From Bog-159 sp963707465 (GTDB taxonomy: Bacteria > Acidobacteriota > Terriglobia > Bryobacterales > Bryobacteraceae): DNA of 64,000 nucleotides. Under the pieces are notes generated by a model, which was not told the DNA's origin, did not search any database, and saw only the letters and a list, made by a program, of their open reading frames with translations. The translations under genes and the position numbers were made by a program. Position 1 is the stretch's first letter; each line of letters starts with the position of its first letter. The stretch lies in NCBI GenBank assembly GCA_963707465.1, contig CAVPQK010000015.1, positions 1,674,001 to 1,738,000 on the forward strand, in the 5' to 3' direction. Of this stretch, positions 32,580 to 41,513 are shown in pieces.

Positions 32580-34310
32580 ATGTATAATGGGACGGCGGAA
32601 AGGCGCCCTCTTCACCTGACTCGATTGTTATTCAACTGGAAAGCGCTCCTCCTCTGCTTCGCGCTCTCCGCCCTGGGGAGCACCGCTCTCGGGCCGATAA
32701 CCTTCGAGGAAATCGCCGGCCGGGCCGGGATCCACTTCAAGAGCAACTCCTCGCCTACGCCCCAGAAGCACCAGCCGGAGCCGATGCTGGCCGGCGTGGC
32801 CGTATTGGATTACGACGGAGATGGATACCTTGACATCTATTTCGTCAACGGCGCCGGTATGCCTTCGCTCGTTAAGCAAGGCCCCCAATACCAGAACCGG
32901 CTGTATCGCAACAACGGCGATCTGACCTTCACCAACGTCACGGTGAAGGCCGGTCTGGGCGGCGCGGGATACGGCATGGGAGTCGCCGTTGGAGACTACG
33001 ACAACGACGGCCGGCCGGACCTGTTCGTGGCCAACGTCAACGGGAACCAATTGTTCCACAACAACGGGAACGGCACGTTCACCGATGTGACGAAAAAAGC
33101 TGGTGTGGGGGGCGGCTTTTACCAAGGCAGGAAGATGTGGTCGGTAGCCGCCGCGTGGCTCGACTACAATAACGACGGCTTGCTTGACCTGTTCGTCTCG
33201 AATTACTGCCGCTGGGATCCCGACACCGAACCGCCCTGCTTCGCCAACGGCCAGAATGGCCCGCGCGTCACCTGCGATCCGCGTTACTGCCCGCCGCTGC
33301 CCAACACGCTCTACCGCAACAATGGCGATGGCACCTTCACCAACGTTTCAGCCGCCACGGGCATCGCGGCGCATATCGGGCGCGGCATGGGCGTGGCGGT
33401 CGCCGATTATGATGGCGATGGCTACCCTGACATCTTCGTGGCCAACGATAACGCCGCCAACCAGCTCTTCCACAATATCCATGGCGAGCGTTTCGAGGAG
33501 GTCGCCATGGAGGCCGGGGTTGCCTTGGGGGACGCCGGAAATGTGCTCTCCGGAATGGGCGTGGATTTCCGCGATGTGCGCAACGATGGGCTTCCCGACA
33601 TCTGGATGACCGCCATCGAAAAGCAGGGTTTTCCGCTTTACATCAATCAGGGCGGCGGCCAGTTTGTCGAGAAGACGGCTCTGGCGGGGCTCGAGATGGA
33701 TACTTTCGAGATGTCCGGATGGGCCAACGGTATCGCCGATCTGGACAACGATGGCTGGAAGGATTTATTCGTAGCGCGCTCGAACATTGACACCAACGTG
33801 CACGACTTTTCGCCGCGCACCTATGGAGAGCCGAATGCCATTTTTCGCAATCTTGGCAAGATGGGAAACGGCAAATTCGCAAACGTAAGCGCCACGGCTG
33901 GATCGGATTTTCAAATTCCGGGCGCGCACCGCGGGCTGGCGTTCGGCGATCTCGACAACGACGGCCGGATCGACGCGGTGGTGGCGGTGCTGAACGGCCA
34001 GGCCAAAATCTTTCACAACACCACCCGCAACGGCAACCACTGGATCCTGCTGAAGCTTTCCGGCACGAAGAGCAATCGCATGGGAATCGGCGCAAAAATC
34101 CGCCTGACCGCGGCGGACGGTTCGGTGCAGTATAACCACTGCTCCACCAGCATGGGATACGCGGGCTCCGGCGATTCGCGCGTGCATTTCGGTCTCGGCG
34201 CAAACGCCGTCGCCAAGGAGATTCAAATCGTCTGGCCGAGTGGGATCCGGCAGGTGCTGCGCGATGTCGCGGCGGACCGCGTGGTCCCGGTCACCGAGCC
34301 CCAGCGCTAG
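32580..34310 (+). CDS. CRTAC1-like secreted protein: VCBS/FG-GAP repeats plus ASPIC/UnbV domain
   Basis: A secreted beta-propeller-like protein of up to 576 residues. Repeats carry the calcium-binding pattern DxDxDGxxD: LDYDGDGYLDIYFVNG, GDYDNDGRPDLFVANV, LDYNNDGLLDLFVSNY, ADYDGDGYPDIFVAND, LDNDGWKDLFVA, GDLDNDGRIDAVVAV. The last 75 residues (GIGAKIRLTAADGSVQYNHC, SRVHFGLGANAVAKEIQIVWPSG) are the ASPIC/UnbV domain. The start is uncertain: ATG 32580 overlaps a TATAAT at 32583, so a TTG at 32625 giving a cleaner signal peptide (LFNWKALLLCFALSALGS) may be the real one. It diverges from the TPR/cytochrome genes. Function unknown; such proteins are extracellular. Confidence 0.88.
   Translation: MYNGTAERRPLHLTRLLFNWKALLLCFALSALGSTALGPITFEEIAGRAGIHFKSNSSPTPQKHQPEPMLAGVAVLDYDGDGYLDIYFVNGAGMPSLVKQGPQYQNRLYRNNGDLTFTNVTVKAGLGGAGYGMGVAVGDYDNDGRPDLFVANVNGNQLFHNNGNGTFTDVTKKAGVGGGFYQGRKMWSVAAAWLDYNNDGLLDLFVSNYCRWDPDTEPPCFANGQNGPRVTCDPRYCPPLPNTLYRNNGDGTFTNVSAATGIAAHIGRGMGVAVADYDGDGYPDIFVANDNAANQLFHNIHGERFEEVAMEAGVALGDAGNVLSGMGVDFRDVRNDGLPDIWMTAIEKQGFPLYINQGGGQFVEKTALAGLEMDTFEMSGWANGIADLDNDGWKDLFVARSNIDTNVHDFSPRTYGEPNAIFRNLGKMGNGKFANVSATAGSDFQIPGAHRGLAFGDLDNDGRIDAVVAVLNGQAKIFHNTTRNGNHWILLKLSGTKSNRMGIGAKIRLTAADGSVQYNHCSTSMGYAGSGDSRVHFGLGANAVAKEIQIVWPSGIRQVLRDVAADRVVPVTEPQR
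32583..32588 (+). promoter_or_regulatory. Possible -10 box within the annotated 5' end of the ASPIC/UnbV gene
   Basis: A perfect TATAAT lies here on the plus strand with no good -35 match 17 bases upstream. If used, transcription would start near 32595 and the gene's start codon would have to be the TTG at 32625 rather than the ATG at 32580. Confidence 0.3.
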
Positions 34311-34319
34311 CTTGGAGGG

Positions 34320-34620
34320 CGGAAGCCGGCTGTGGCGAAGCTGATCGCGAAGGTAAAGCAGAACGGCTCCTTTGGCTACACCGCTGCCTTGCCGGAAAGC
34401 GCGGCGGCCCAAAATCCGACAGTGAAGATTACGCGTGTGCTGGCGCGGCCTGATCCATCCAAGGTGCGCGAGTTTGCCGATGACGTGCGTGATGGCAAGT
34501 TCGTTCTGCCGATTGGTCGCCGAATGCCGTTGTGTGAAGCGGCTGAAGCACATGTGCTAGGGGAGAAAGGCGGTATTGGGAAGATCCTCCTGCTGGCGCC
34601 GGATTCACAAGTGTCCGGCG
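34320..34620 (+). pseudogene. 3' fragment of a zinc-type alcohol dehydrogenase/quinone oxidoreductase gene
   Basis: The frame reads VAKLIAKVKQNGSFGYTAALP, then VKITRVLARPDPSKVREFADDVRDGKFVLPIGRRMPLCEAAEAHVLGEKGGIGKILLLAP. This is the C-terminal third of an MDR-family (medium-chain) dehydrogenase; the closing segment AAEAHVLGEKGGIGKILLL is diagnostic. The nucleotide-binding and catalytic domains are absent, and the 5' break abuts the end of the ASPIC/UnbV gene, so this is a remnant left by deletion or insertion. The frame continues to a stop at 34802 with sequence that no longer looks like the family. Confidence 0.7.
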
Positions 34621-34845
34621 TCAACTATTTCTTTGGGTCAGCGACAACTATTTCTCACGCCCAGAGATCTAATTGTCGCCGATCACCCATTTCCTCCCGA
34701 AAGGGCTTTTCCTGGGCCTCTGAGAACATTTCAGCGTCCTCGCGGGAAGGATTCGGCAAAATCCGCTGGCCCGTGGCGCTGGGTTCGCTTCCTGCATTAT
34801 GATTGAGCGATTGGGGTTTGCTCCGAGTCGAGCAAAGCGAATCAG

Positions 34846-36123
34846 GTGGATCAGTCAATCTTCATCAGTTACGCGTCTGTGGACAAGGTGGTTGCGGAGC
34901 AGATCTGCACGGCGCTGGAAAGCTCCGGTATGGGCTGTTGGATGGCCCCCCGCGATATTGAACCAGGGGCGGATTATCCCGCCGCAATTTTGCAGGGCAT
35001 CCAACGGGCTCGGGTAATCGTCTTTATTGTAAGTCCCGCAGCAGTCCAATCGCCGCACATCTTGAGCGAGCTGGGCCACGCTTTTTCGAAGAAGAAGCCC
35101 ATCGTCCCCTTCCGTTTGGCGCCCACCGATTTGCCACCTGATTTCGACTATTTTCTGTCCCTCAGCCAGTGGCTCGACGCCCATAGCGGCTGTACTCCAG
35201 TGAACCTCGCCAAATTGCAGCACGCCGTGGCCGAAGCGAAGTTGGCTGATGTGAAGCCAGTCAGCATCCGGGAGGTGCATGGATGGAAGACGATTCTTGC
35301 AATCGCTGTATCGGTAGCCGTGCTCGCCGTTGCGGCTTACCGGCTACGACCGTTACGCAAGTCATCCGCCGGCAACATTCGCGACACGGCCGGAAAGGTC
35401 GCCGTCGTAGATGAAGCAAAGAACAGCACAGGACACGAAGAAAAACTGCAATCCTGGGTTAACGTCAAAGACGGGCAGACATATATGTGGATTCCAGCCG
35501 GGCGGTTCGTCATGGGGTGTTCCGAAGGCGACGGAGAATGCGGTGCAGACGAGTTCCCGCGGCATCAGGCCGAGATTCCCGCCGGCTTTTGGATGGGGCA
35601 AACGGAAGTGACCAACGCTGCCTATCAGCGTGTTGTGCCTTCCGCGAAGTTCCCGCAGGCCGAAGCCAATCTTCCGGTAGTAGATGTCTCCTGGCGCGAG
35701 GCGAAATCCTACTGTGCGGCTGCCGGAGGACGCCTACCGACTGAAGCCGAATGGGAATATGCGGCGCGTGCGGGCCAGCCGGCAACCTATTACGGGGTGC
35801 CTTCCAAAATCGCCTGGTTCGGGGACAACAGCAACGGAGTGCGGCACGCGGTGGCTACCAAAGACCCAAACGCGTTCGGACTATATGACATGCTCGGCAA
35901 TGCATCGGAATGGGTGCAGGATCGTTACTTCGACAAATATGACCCTGAAGCAACGGCGACGGGAAAGGTTTTAGAGCCGGTTGCCGGCAACGCTTCCGCT
36001 TTGACGCGCGGCGGTTTCTGGGAATCCACCCCGCAGAATATTCGAGTTTCTCACCGGGCCGCCATGGATAATTCCGAACCTGCCCCAATGGCAGGAATTC
36101 GCTGTGTAATCGACAAACACTGA
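34846..36123 (+). CDS. TIR domain-membrane helix-FGE/SUMF1-like fusion protein
   Basis: A 425-residue fusion starting at GTG (no ATG fits the domain start). Residues 1-130 are a TIR domain (SIFISYASVDKVVAEQICTAL, GCWMAPRDIEPGADY, then SELGHAFSKKKPIVPF with a glutamate placed like the catalytic Glu of NAD-cleaving TIRs). A transmembrane helix follows (about 147-168, TILAIAVSVAVLAVAAYRL). Residues about 205-423 are a formylglycine-generating-enzyme-like domain (WIPAGRFVMGC, FWMGQTEVTNAAYQ, LPTEAEWEYAARAG, GLYDMLGNASEWV, RGGFWE). The paired catalytic cysteines of true FGE are not obvious. The topology would put TIR inside and FGE outside. The adjoining wreckage of TIR and STAND genes suggests a defence or signalling context. 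Confidence 0.88.
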   Translation: MDQSIFISYASVDKVVAEQICTALESSGMGCWMAPRDIEPGADYPAAILQGIQRARVIVFIVSPAAVQSPHILSELGHAFSKKKPIVPFRLAPTDLPPDFDYFLSLSQWLDAHSGCTPVNLAKLQHAVAEAKLADVKPVSIREVHGWKTILAIAVSVAVLAVAAYRLRPLRKSSAGNIRDTAGKVAVVDEAKNSTGHEEKLQSWVNVKDGQTYMWIPAGRFVMGCSEGDGECGADEFPRHQAEIPAGFWMGQTEVTNAAYQRVVPSAKFPQAEANLPVVDVSWREAKSYCAAAGGRLPTEAEWEYAARAGQPATYYGVPSKIAWFGDNSNGVRHAVATKDPNAFGLYDMLGNASEWVQDRYFDKYDPEATATGKVLEPVAGNASALTRGGFWESTPQNIRVSHRAAMDNSEPAPMAGIRCVIDKH

Positions 36124-36181
36124 TCGAACATCGACCCAATCACTTTTCAATCGTGCGCCCTCAGGACGCGTGGAGGTGGAG

Positions 36182-36427
36182 ATGGTTGTGAACGCCGCGC
36201 GATATGCGGCCGTGGTTCTCGTCTTCGGCATCGGTATGTCGATCGTGATCGCAGCCGCCACGGTGGGATGGTGGCAGCCTGCCAGATATACCCTGTCCGG
36301 CCCGAATCCGCAGACTGTTGTAAGGCCTGTGGCCCAATGGGGGGTAGAAATTAGCACGCGTTTACTCTGCACGATCCACCGTCCCTGCGCGTCATCTACA
36401 GCGAAGGAGCTTCCGTGCGCATCCTAA
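36182..36427 (+). CDS. Possible small membrane protein
   Basis: An 81-residue frame with GGAGGTGG just upstream of the ATG. The N-terminus has one strong hydrophobic helix (YAAVVLVFGIGMSIVIAAATVGWW); the rest is unremarkable and overlaps the start of the following gene by 13 bp. The good ribosome-binding site argues for a real gene; the weak second half argues for caution. Family unknown. Confidence 0.45.
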   Translation: MVVNAARYAAVVLVFGIGMSIVIAAATVGWWQPARYTLSGPNPQTVVRPVAQWGVEISTRLLCTIHRPCASSTAKELPCAS

Positions 36428-37431
36428 TCGCCGCCTTCGTCACTTCTCTCGCCTTTGGACAAACCACCAAGGTTTTCCAACTGACGCAAAACCAATCCCA
36501 CCAGGACGTGCAGGAGATCGCCACCGTTTTGCACAGCATAGCCGGAATCGACCAACTATCGGTCGACAAGGAGGCCCGCATTCTGACCGCGAACGCGCCT
36601 GAAGCCAACATCGGCATGGGAATCTGGCCCGTCCAGCAGCTCGATATCCCCGTCAAGGGCCAATACTCCGGCGTGCACGAATACCGCTCGCCGGCCGACC
36701 CGGATAATGTTGCGCGGGTTTTCTACCTCCGCAACACTCCGGGGCCGCGGGAACTGCAGGAAATCGTAACCGCCATGCGGTCGAGTTTCGACATCCAACG
36801 CCTTTTCGTTTACAACTCGCTGCACGCGATCGCTGTCCGCGGACATCAGGGCCAGATCACCCTCAGCGCGTGGCTGGTCGATCAACTGGATCAACCCGAA
36901 GGCTCTCCCGCGCCCGAGCCGCACGAGTTACAAGTCGCAGGCGATAAGTTGGTGGCACGCGTCTTTGAGTTGACCAATGTACAAACGCAGGCACAGCTTC
37001 AGGAGATCTCCACGCTCATCCGCTCCACGGCTGACGTGATGCGCATGTTCATCATCAATAATCGCCGCGCCGTCGCCATGCGCGCGGAGCCCGAACGCGT
37101 GGCCCTGGCCGCCTGGCTGATCAAGCAGCTCGATCTGCCGGTGCCTCCGGCTGACTCCACGCCGCGCGCCTTCACTTTTACGGGCGATCAACGTGTAGAC
37201 GATGTACAAGATCAGGTGCGGGTCTTCTATCTGCCGCAAGCACACTCCGATGAAGACCGCGCGAAGATCGTCACCGCGGTGCGCTCCAACACACGGATTC
37301 GCCGTCTATTCGTCTACAACTCAATAGGCGCCCTGGCCCTGCGTGGCAATGCGGAGGATGTCGCCACAGCGGAGAAGTTGATCAAACAAAGCCAGGAGGC
37401 GATGGCCAGAGCGCAACAAGCCTCCCGCTAG
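36415..37431 (+). CDS. Exported protein with four secretin-N-like repeats
   Basis: A 338-residue protein starting at GTG, with AAGGAG 5 bases upstream and a short signal peptide (ILIAAFVTSLAFG). It contains about four repeats of 75-85 residues with the pattern VFxLxN...LQEIxTxxRSxxDIxRLFVYNSLxAIAVRGxxxQ(I/V)xLAxWLxxQLD, for example ARVFELTNVQTQAQLQEIST and RMFIINNRRAVAMRAEPERV. This is the secretin/NolW short N-domain fold (type II/IV secretion pore periplasmic part), but there is no secretin barrel domain. It could be a free-standing periplasmic scaffold. It lies downstream of the TIR-FGE fusion. Confidence 0.75.
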   Translation: MRILIAAFVTSLAFGQTTKVFQLTQNQSHQDVQEIATVLHSIAGIDQLSVDKEARILTANAPEANIGMGIWPVQQLDIPVKGQYSGVHEYRSPADPDNVARVFYLRNTPGPRELQEIVTAMRSSFDIQRLFVYNSLHAIAVRGHQGQITLSAWLVDQLDQPEGSPAPEPHELQVAGDKLVARVFELTNVQTQAQLQEISTLIRSTADVMRMFIINNRRAVAMRAEPERVALAAWLIKQLDLPVPPADSTPRAFTFTGDQRVDDVQDQVRVFYLPQAHSDEDRAKIVTAVRSNTRIRRLFVYNSIGALALRGNAEDVATAEKLIKQSQEAMARAQQASR

Positions 37432-37559
37432 CGTGCCGTGGCGTGCGGCGCAGTAGGCTTTCAGGCGTGATCGAGGGGCCCGGCGACACTTATAGACTGC
37501 TCCGTGCAGTGGGAACGATAAGTGGGGTTACCCAAGCCTTTCCTCCGCGGCTGCGGCGT

Positions 37560-38037
37560 CCCCGCCTCATCACCTTCGCCCGTTCGCTGGTCGGCAAGGA
37601 CATCGAGTTCTATTCCTGCTTCATCAGCTACTCCAGCAAAGACCAAGACTTCGCCGAGCGCCTGCTCTACAGGCCCAACACCTGCGTGTTTGGTTCGCGC
37701 CGGAAGACCTCAAGATCGGTGATCGCTTCCAGGAGCGCATCGAGAAATCCATTCGCCTCTATGACAAGGCTATGATCGTGCTATCGGAGGCTTCCGTCCA
37801 GAGCCGTTGCGTGAAGTAAATGCCGCGCGGGAGCGTGAGGAGCGCGGGAACCGCACCGTGCTATTCCCGATCCGCATCGACGACGCGGTGATGAGCGCGC
37901 CGAAGCCCTGGGCGGCGGACATCCGGCGCAGCCGGTACATCGGCGATTTCCGGGGATGGAAAGCCCACGACAGCTACCAGAAGGCGTTGCAGCGGTTACT
38001 GCGGGATCTTGCTCCGGGACCCACCGCCAAGCGTTAG
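37560..38037 (+). pseudogene. Frameshifted TIR-domain protein gene
   Basis: One TIR protein is readable only by changing frame. Frame 1 gives FYSCFISYSSKDQDFAERL near 37605-37660. After a deletion, another frame gives WFAPEDLKIGDRFQERIEKS, then IRLYDKAMIVLSEASVQSR up to a stop near 37817. A third frame continues EVNAAREREERGNRTVLFPI, then RIDDAVMSAPKPWAADIRRS and YIGDFRGWKAHDSYQKALQR to 38037. The order matches the TIR_2 family (FISYSSKD, then WFAPED, then the final helix), so at least two indels have killed it. Confidence 0.8.
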
Positions 38038-38237
38038 GCCGGTGTACCGTTGGGGCTTCGGGCAGGGCTGGCCGCCCGCCGCGCCGGAACGCCAAGCTGG
38101 TACGACGAGCCGTCCGGCGGCGCGTGGGCGCAACGTGGGGACAACTGTGCGCGAAGTGCGGCCATTTCTGGTACAACGGAGCGGCTGGCTTCCGGTAATC
38201 AGCACCGCTGTCCCGGAGGCGCGTTACACCCCAGGGA

Positions 38238-39409
38238 GTGGCGACGCGCCCAGTCCTCCGCATCTTCATCTCCTCCACGGCCAACGACCTGGACGGCTAC
38301 CGCGACAAAGTCCGCGACGCCGTGCTAGGTCTGGGGAGCCTGCCCATTGCCATGGAGACGTTCTCCGCACTCGGCGGCATCCCACGACGGAATGCATGCG
38401 GATGGCGGCCGAAGCGGATGCGGTGATCTGCATCGTGGCGCATCGCTACGGCTTCGTCCCACCAGTGGAACTGGGCGGCGACGGGGAGCGCCCCATCACC
38501 TGGCTTGAGGTGGATGCCGCGGAGCGGGCGGGCAAACTGGTATTTGCGTTCTTGGTCGATCCGAAGGCACCGTGGACTCAGGTCCGAGAAGAGAGCAGAC
38601 TGGTCGGCGAGCCGGAGAAGACCGACGAGATCGTCAAGGCGGTTCGCAAGCTCGCCATCACCGTCGCCACCTTTGGTTCTACGTCTCCGTCGTCGGCGGT
38701 CGCCACCGCGCGAGTCTGGACGACTCTGTTTGGTCACGCGTTACAACCCGCGCAGCACTTCCGTGGCCGGGCACCGAAGCTGAAGGAGTTGAAGGACTGG
38801 CTGCAATCCCCGATTACACCGGACCGCGTCATCTCCGTGGTGGCGGCTGGCGGCACCGGCAAGACGGCCCTCGTCAACGAAGGTCTGCACGAAGCAACGC
38901 TGTCGGACCGCGCCGGCGTCTTCGTCTGGTCGTTCTACGAAGATCCCCATACCGACGCCTTTCTGCGCGCCGCCCACGCTTACTTCACGGACAAGGAGGA
39001 TGCGCCCGCGGGCGGCATGCTTGGGCGCCTGCAACTGGCGCTTTCTGGCGACACTCCGCATGGGTTGGTGCTGGACGGGCTGGAACGGGTCCAGAGTGAA
39101 GGCGACCGTGGCCGCCGCGGCGAACTTGAAGATGTGCAGCTTAAGCGCTTGGTGCGCGCGCTGGCCGGCGGCGTTGGCAACGCCCGCGCCTTGGTGACTT
39201 CCCGGTTCCCACTGGTGGACCTTGAAGGCTGGACCGGCGCTGGGCATCGCGCCATCGCGCTTGACGATCTCGAACTCCCGGTAGCGATGGATGTGCTTCG
39301 GGCCTGGGGTGTCAACGGCGACGATGCCGCAGTGGCGCCTTCCGTCGAGCCGTTAAACATCGGCGGATCTTATCATGCAGTCTCTGTTTCCGCGCGGCGT
39401 GAAGGTTGA
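38238..39409 (+). pseudogene. DUF4062-NB-ARC (STAND NTPase) gene, N-terminal half, frameshifted
   Basis: From GTG 38238 one frame reads LRIFISSTANDLDGYRDKV, then RDAVLGLGSLPIAMETFSAL, the DUF4062 opening. Near 38385 the frame changes, and the partner frame continues MRMAAEADAVICIVAHRYGF, then VDAAERAGKLVFAFLVDP. The NB-ARC ATPase follows with Walker A VAAGGTGKTALVNEGL and a likely Walker B stretch HGLVLDGLERV, then ALVTSRFPLVDL. It ends at a premature stop (39409) inside what should be the winged-helix part. The TPR half of the same protein resumes in another frame at 39375. STAND proteins are signal-sensing ATPases, many in antiphage defence or programmed death; DUF4062 is a common N-terminal effector-like module. 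Confidence 0.82.
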
Positions 39410-40880
39410 GCTGCTCGGCTGGATCGTGCAGGCCGGCGGCGAAGTGGCCGGCGCTCTCGTCGGACTCGTCGATTGCGAGGTGGTCAGGCTGTTGGATAGG
39501 CTCAAGGCGCTCGGACTGGTGTTCCGCTCCGAGACTGATCGGCAAAGCGCCTACTCCGCGCATCCCTTCCTCCGCGAATTCTTCCGGAATCTTTTGGGAA
39601 CGAAGCCGGAATCCGTCCATGAGTCGGTGCGTTCCAAGCTGGCGCCGGGCCTGGAAGCGCAGCCGTACAACTCGCCCAGAAACCCGGCGATCCTCGATCA
39701 ATATGAGCTACTAATCGAAGAGACATTTCTCGCCGGGCACGTCCAGGAGGCGTTTGATCTGTATTGGAACGGTTTGGGTGGCTACAGGAACCTTGGCTGG
39801 GCACTGGGAGACCACGCCCGCGGTCTCCGCGTCCTGGAGCGCTTCGCCCCCCGTGATAATTTTTCCCTTATCGAGCCTCACGTTCCTTGGTCCATGCTCA
39901 CTAACGACCTCGGACTATTCGCCAAGGGCCTCGGTGACTCGGCTAGGGCGCGTGCAGCCTTAACGTACTGCCTGTCCTTGAACGCTGGCAACAACGGCGA
40001 CCCGCGGCATGGGTCCTTTATCGCCGAGAACCTTGCGGAACTCGAACTCGTCGCCGGGCGCTTCCCGCGAGCAAGGGAACATTCGGAGAGTGCGTTTTCC
40101 CTTGCCACCGAGGCTAAGGACGAGAGCCAAATCCGGAGCTCTGTCGCCTGGCGGGCGGCGTCGCACTGCGCAGGGGGAGACATGTCCGCAGCTCTCGCCG
40201 ACTTCGATCGCGCCACCCACCAGGGAAGGAGGATGCTGTACAGCGTGTGCGGCGTTTTGGAGGCCGAGTGCCGACTGCTCCGTGGCGACCGGATCGGCGC
40301 ACTCAGCCGGATGCACGCTAACCGCGAGGCCTGCGTCCGGAACGATTGGAACGACGACCTCTGTCGCTGCAACGCCCTCCTCGCCCGGCTCGTCCTACCC
40401 GACGATTCCACTCAAGCCGCCGACCACCTGCAACGTACCCGCGCCTTCGCCGACCACTCCGGCGACATCGAACGCCGACTCCGCTGCTTCCAGGCCGCCT
40501 GCGAACTCCAGCGCCACCTCGGCGATTACCCGCAATCCATCGCGGAAGGCGAAGCTGGTATCCTGCTGGCGGATACCTGCGGCTTCGGAAAATACTCCAT
40601 CGACCTGCGGCTAGCCCTCGCTGAAACGCACCTCGCTGCCGGCGACGCCCACAAAGCCCTCCAAACTGCTCGCGACGCCCTCGACCGCTCCGAACAGCCG
40701 GACTGCCAATATGCCTGGGGAAAGGCCGACGGGCTGCACTGGTGCGGCATGGCTCACCTCCGCCTCGGCGAGCGCGAATTGGCAATTCAGCGCCTCACCG
40801 CCGCGTTGGAGATTCGGGAGCGTCTTGGTCACGGGCGTATCGAAGAAACGCGCCACGCTCTTGATCTTTGTCGGCCGTAG
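39375..40880 (+). pseudogene. STAND protein C-terminal half: winged helix and TPR repeats
   Basis: A 501-codon open frame that continues the previous entry after a frameshift and loss of part of the NB-ARC domain. It opens with a winged-helix segment (LFPRGVKVELLGWIVQAGG, VVRLLDRLKALGLVFRSE), then HPFLREFFRNLLGTKP and a long helical repeat array of TPR type (LGDSARARAALTYCLSLNAG, NLAELELVAGRFPRAREHSE, LALAETHLAAGDAHKALQTA, LGERELAIQRLTAALEIRERLGH). It could be translated separately from ATG 39375, but without the ATPase it would lack the switch. Two frameshifts in one otherwise well-preserved gene point to recent decay or sequencing errors. Confidence 0.78.
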
Positions 40881-40983
40881 GCGAACTAAGCCATAGCAAA
40901 TCAGAGAACCTTCACGCGGTCCTTACCGCCATTGCGGCGTGACCGGCGCTATGCTGAAACAAGAACCACTTGAGCCTTAGCCA

Positions 40984-41127
40984 ATGCAGCGCAAGATTTT
41001 CTGGGCCACTTTCATGGTCCTGGGGCTGATTGCCGATTTCGCGTTGCCGATTTGGTGGGCGCTCGGTGCCACCATTCCAATTTTCTGCATAAGCTGGTGG
41101 GTCGCTTATCGGAGCGAATGGTTTTGA
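40984..41127 (+). CDS. Small two-helix membrane protein (47 residues)
   Basis: An ATG-to-TGA frame of 48 codons encoding MQRKIFWATFMVLGLIADFA, then LPIWWALGATIPIFCISWWV and AYRSEWF. Two hydrophobic helices are joined by a short proline-containing turn, with basic residues at the N-terminus and an aromatic tail. The codon choice looks coding, but no strong ribosome-binding site is seen. It stands between the STAND remnant and a glycine-rich remnant on the other strand. Function unknown. Confidence 0.5.
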   Translation: MQRKIFWATFMVLGLIADFALPIWWALGATIPIFCISWWVAYRSEWF

Positions 41128-41189
41128 TCCATTCGCGAACCGAGCGCAAAGTGGCCAGGGCAAGCGTGCGGCTGCCGGCGCATCGAGCG

Positions 41190-41375
41190 CGCTGACCGCC
41201 ACCATGGAAACCGCCTCCACGAACACCTCCGCTCACCTGGCCGCCGCCGCGATATGCCCCGCCACCACGATAACCGTAGCCTCCGCGGCCGTAACCGTCG
41301 TATCCCCAGCCGCCATAGCCGAAGCCCAGCCCAATTGTCGGACCAACGTACGGGTAACCGCAGCCACGGCGGGCA
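41190..41375 (-). pseudogene. Remnant of a glycine/tyrosine-rich secreted protein gene
   Basis: On the minus strand one frame reads YPYVGPTIGLGFGYGGWGYD, then GYGRGGYGYRGGGAYRGGG and VSGGVRGGGFHGGG. Such Gly/Tyr repeats occur at the C-termini of short exported acidobacterial proteins. The segments on either side are not protein-like in this frame, so only a middle or end part survives. It could also be a chance GC-rich repeat. Confidence 0.35.
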
Positions 41376-41513
41376 GACTCGAAGCTCCGGGGCCATTTTG
41401 CAGCATATCCCAGGGGAAAAATGCGGGTCCGGCTGTGATTTTTTCCGCGCCGGAGCGAATAACATGGTGACGGCACACGTTGCGGCAGCAGCGGACGCAA
41501 CATAAGGGAGCGG

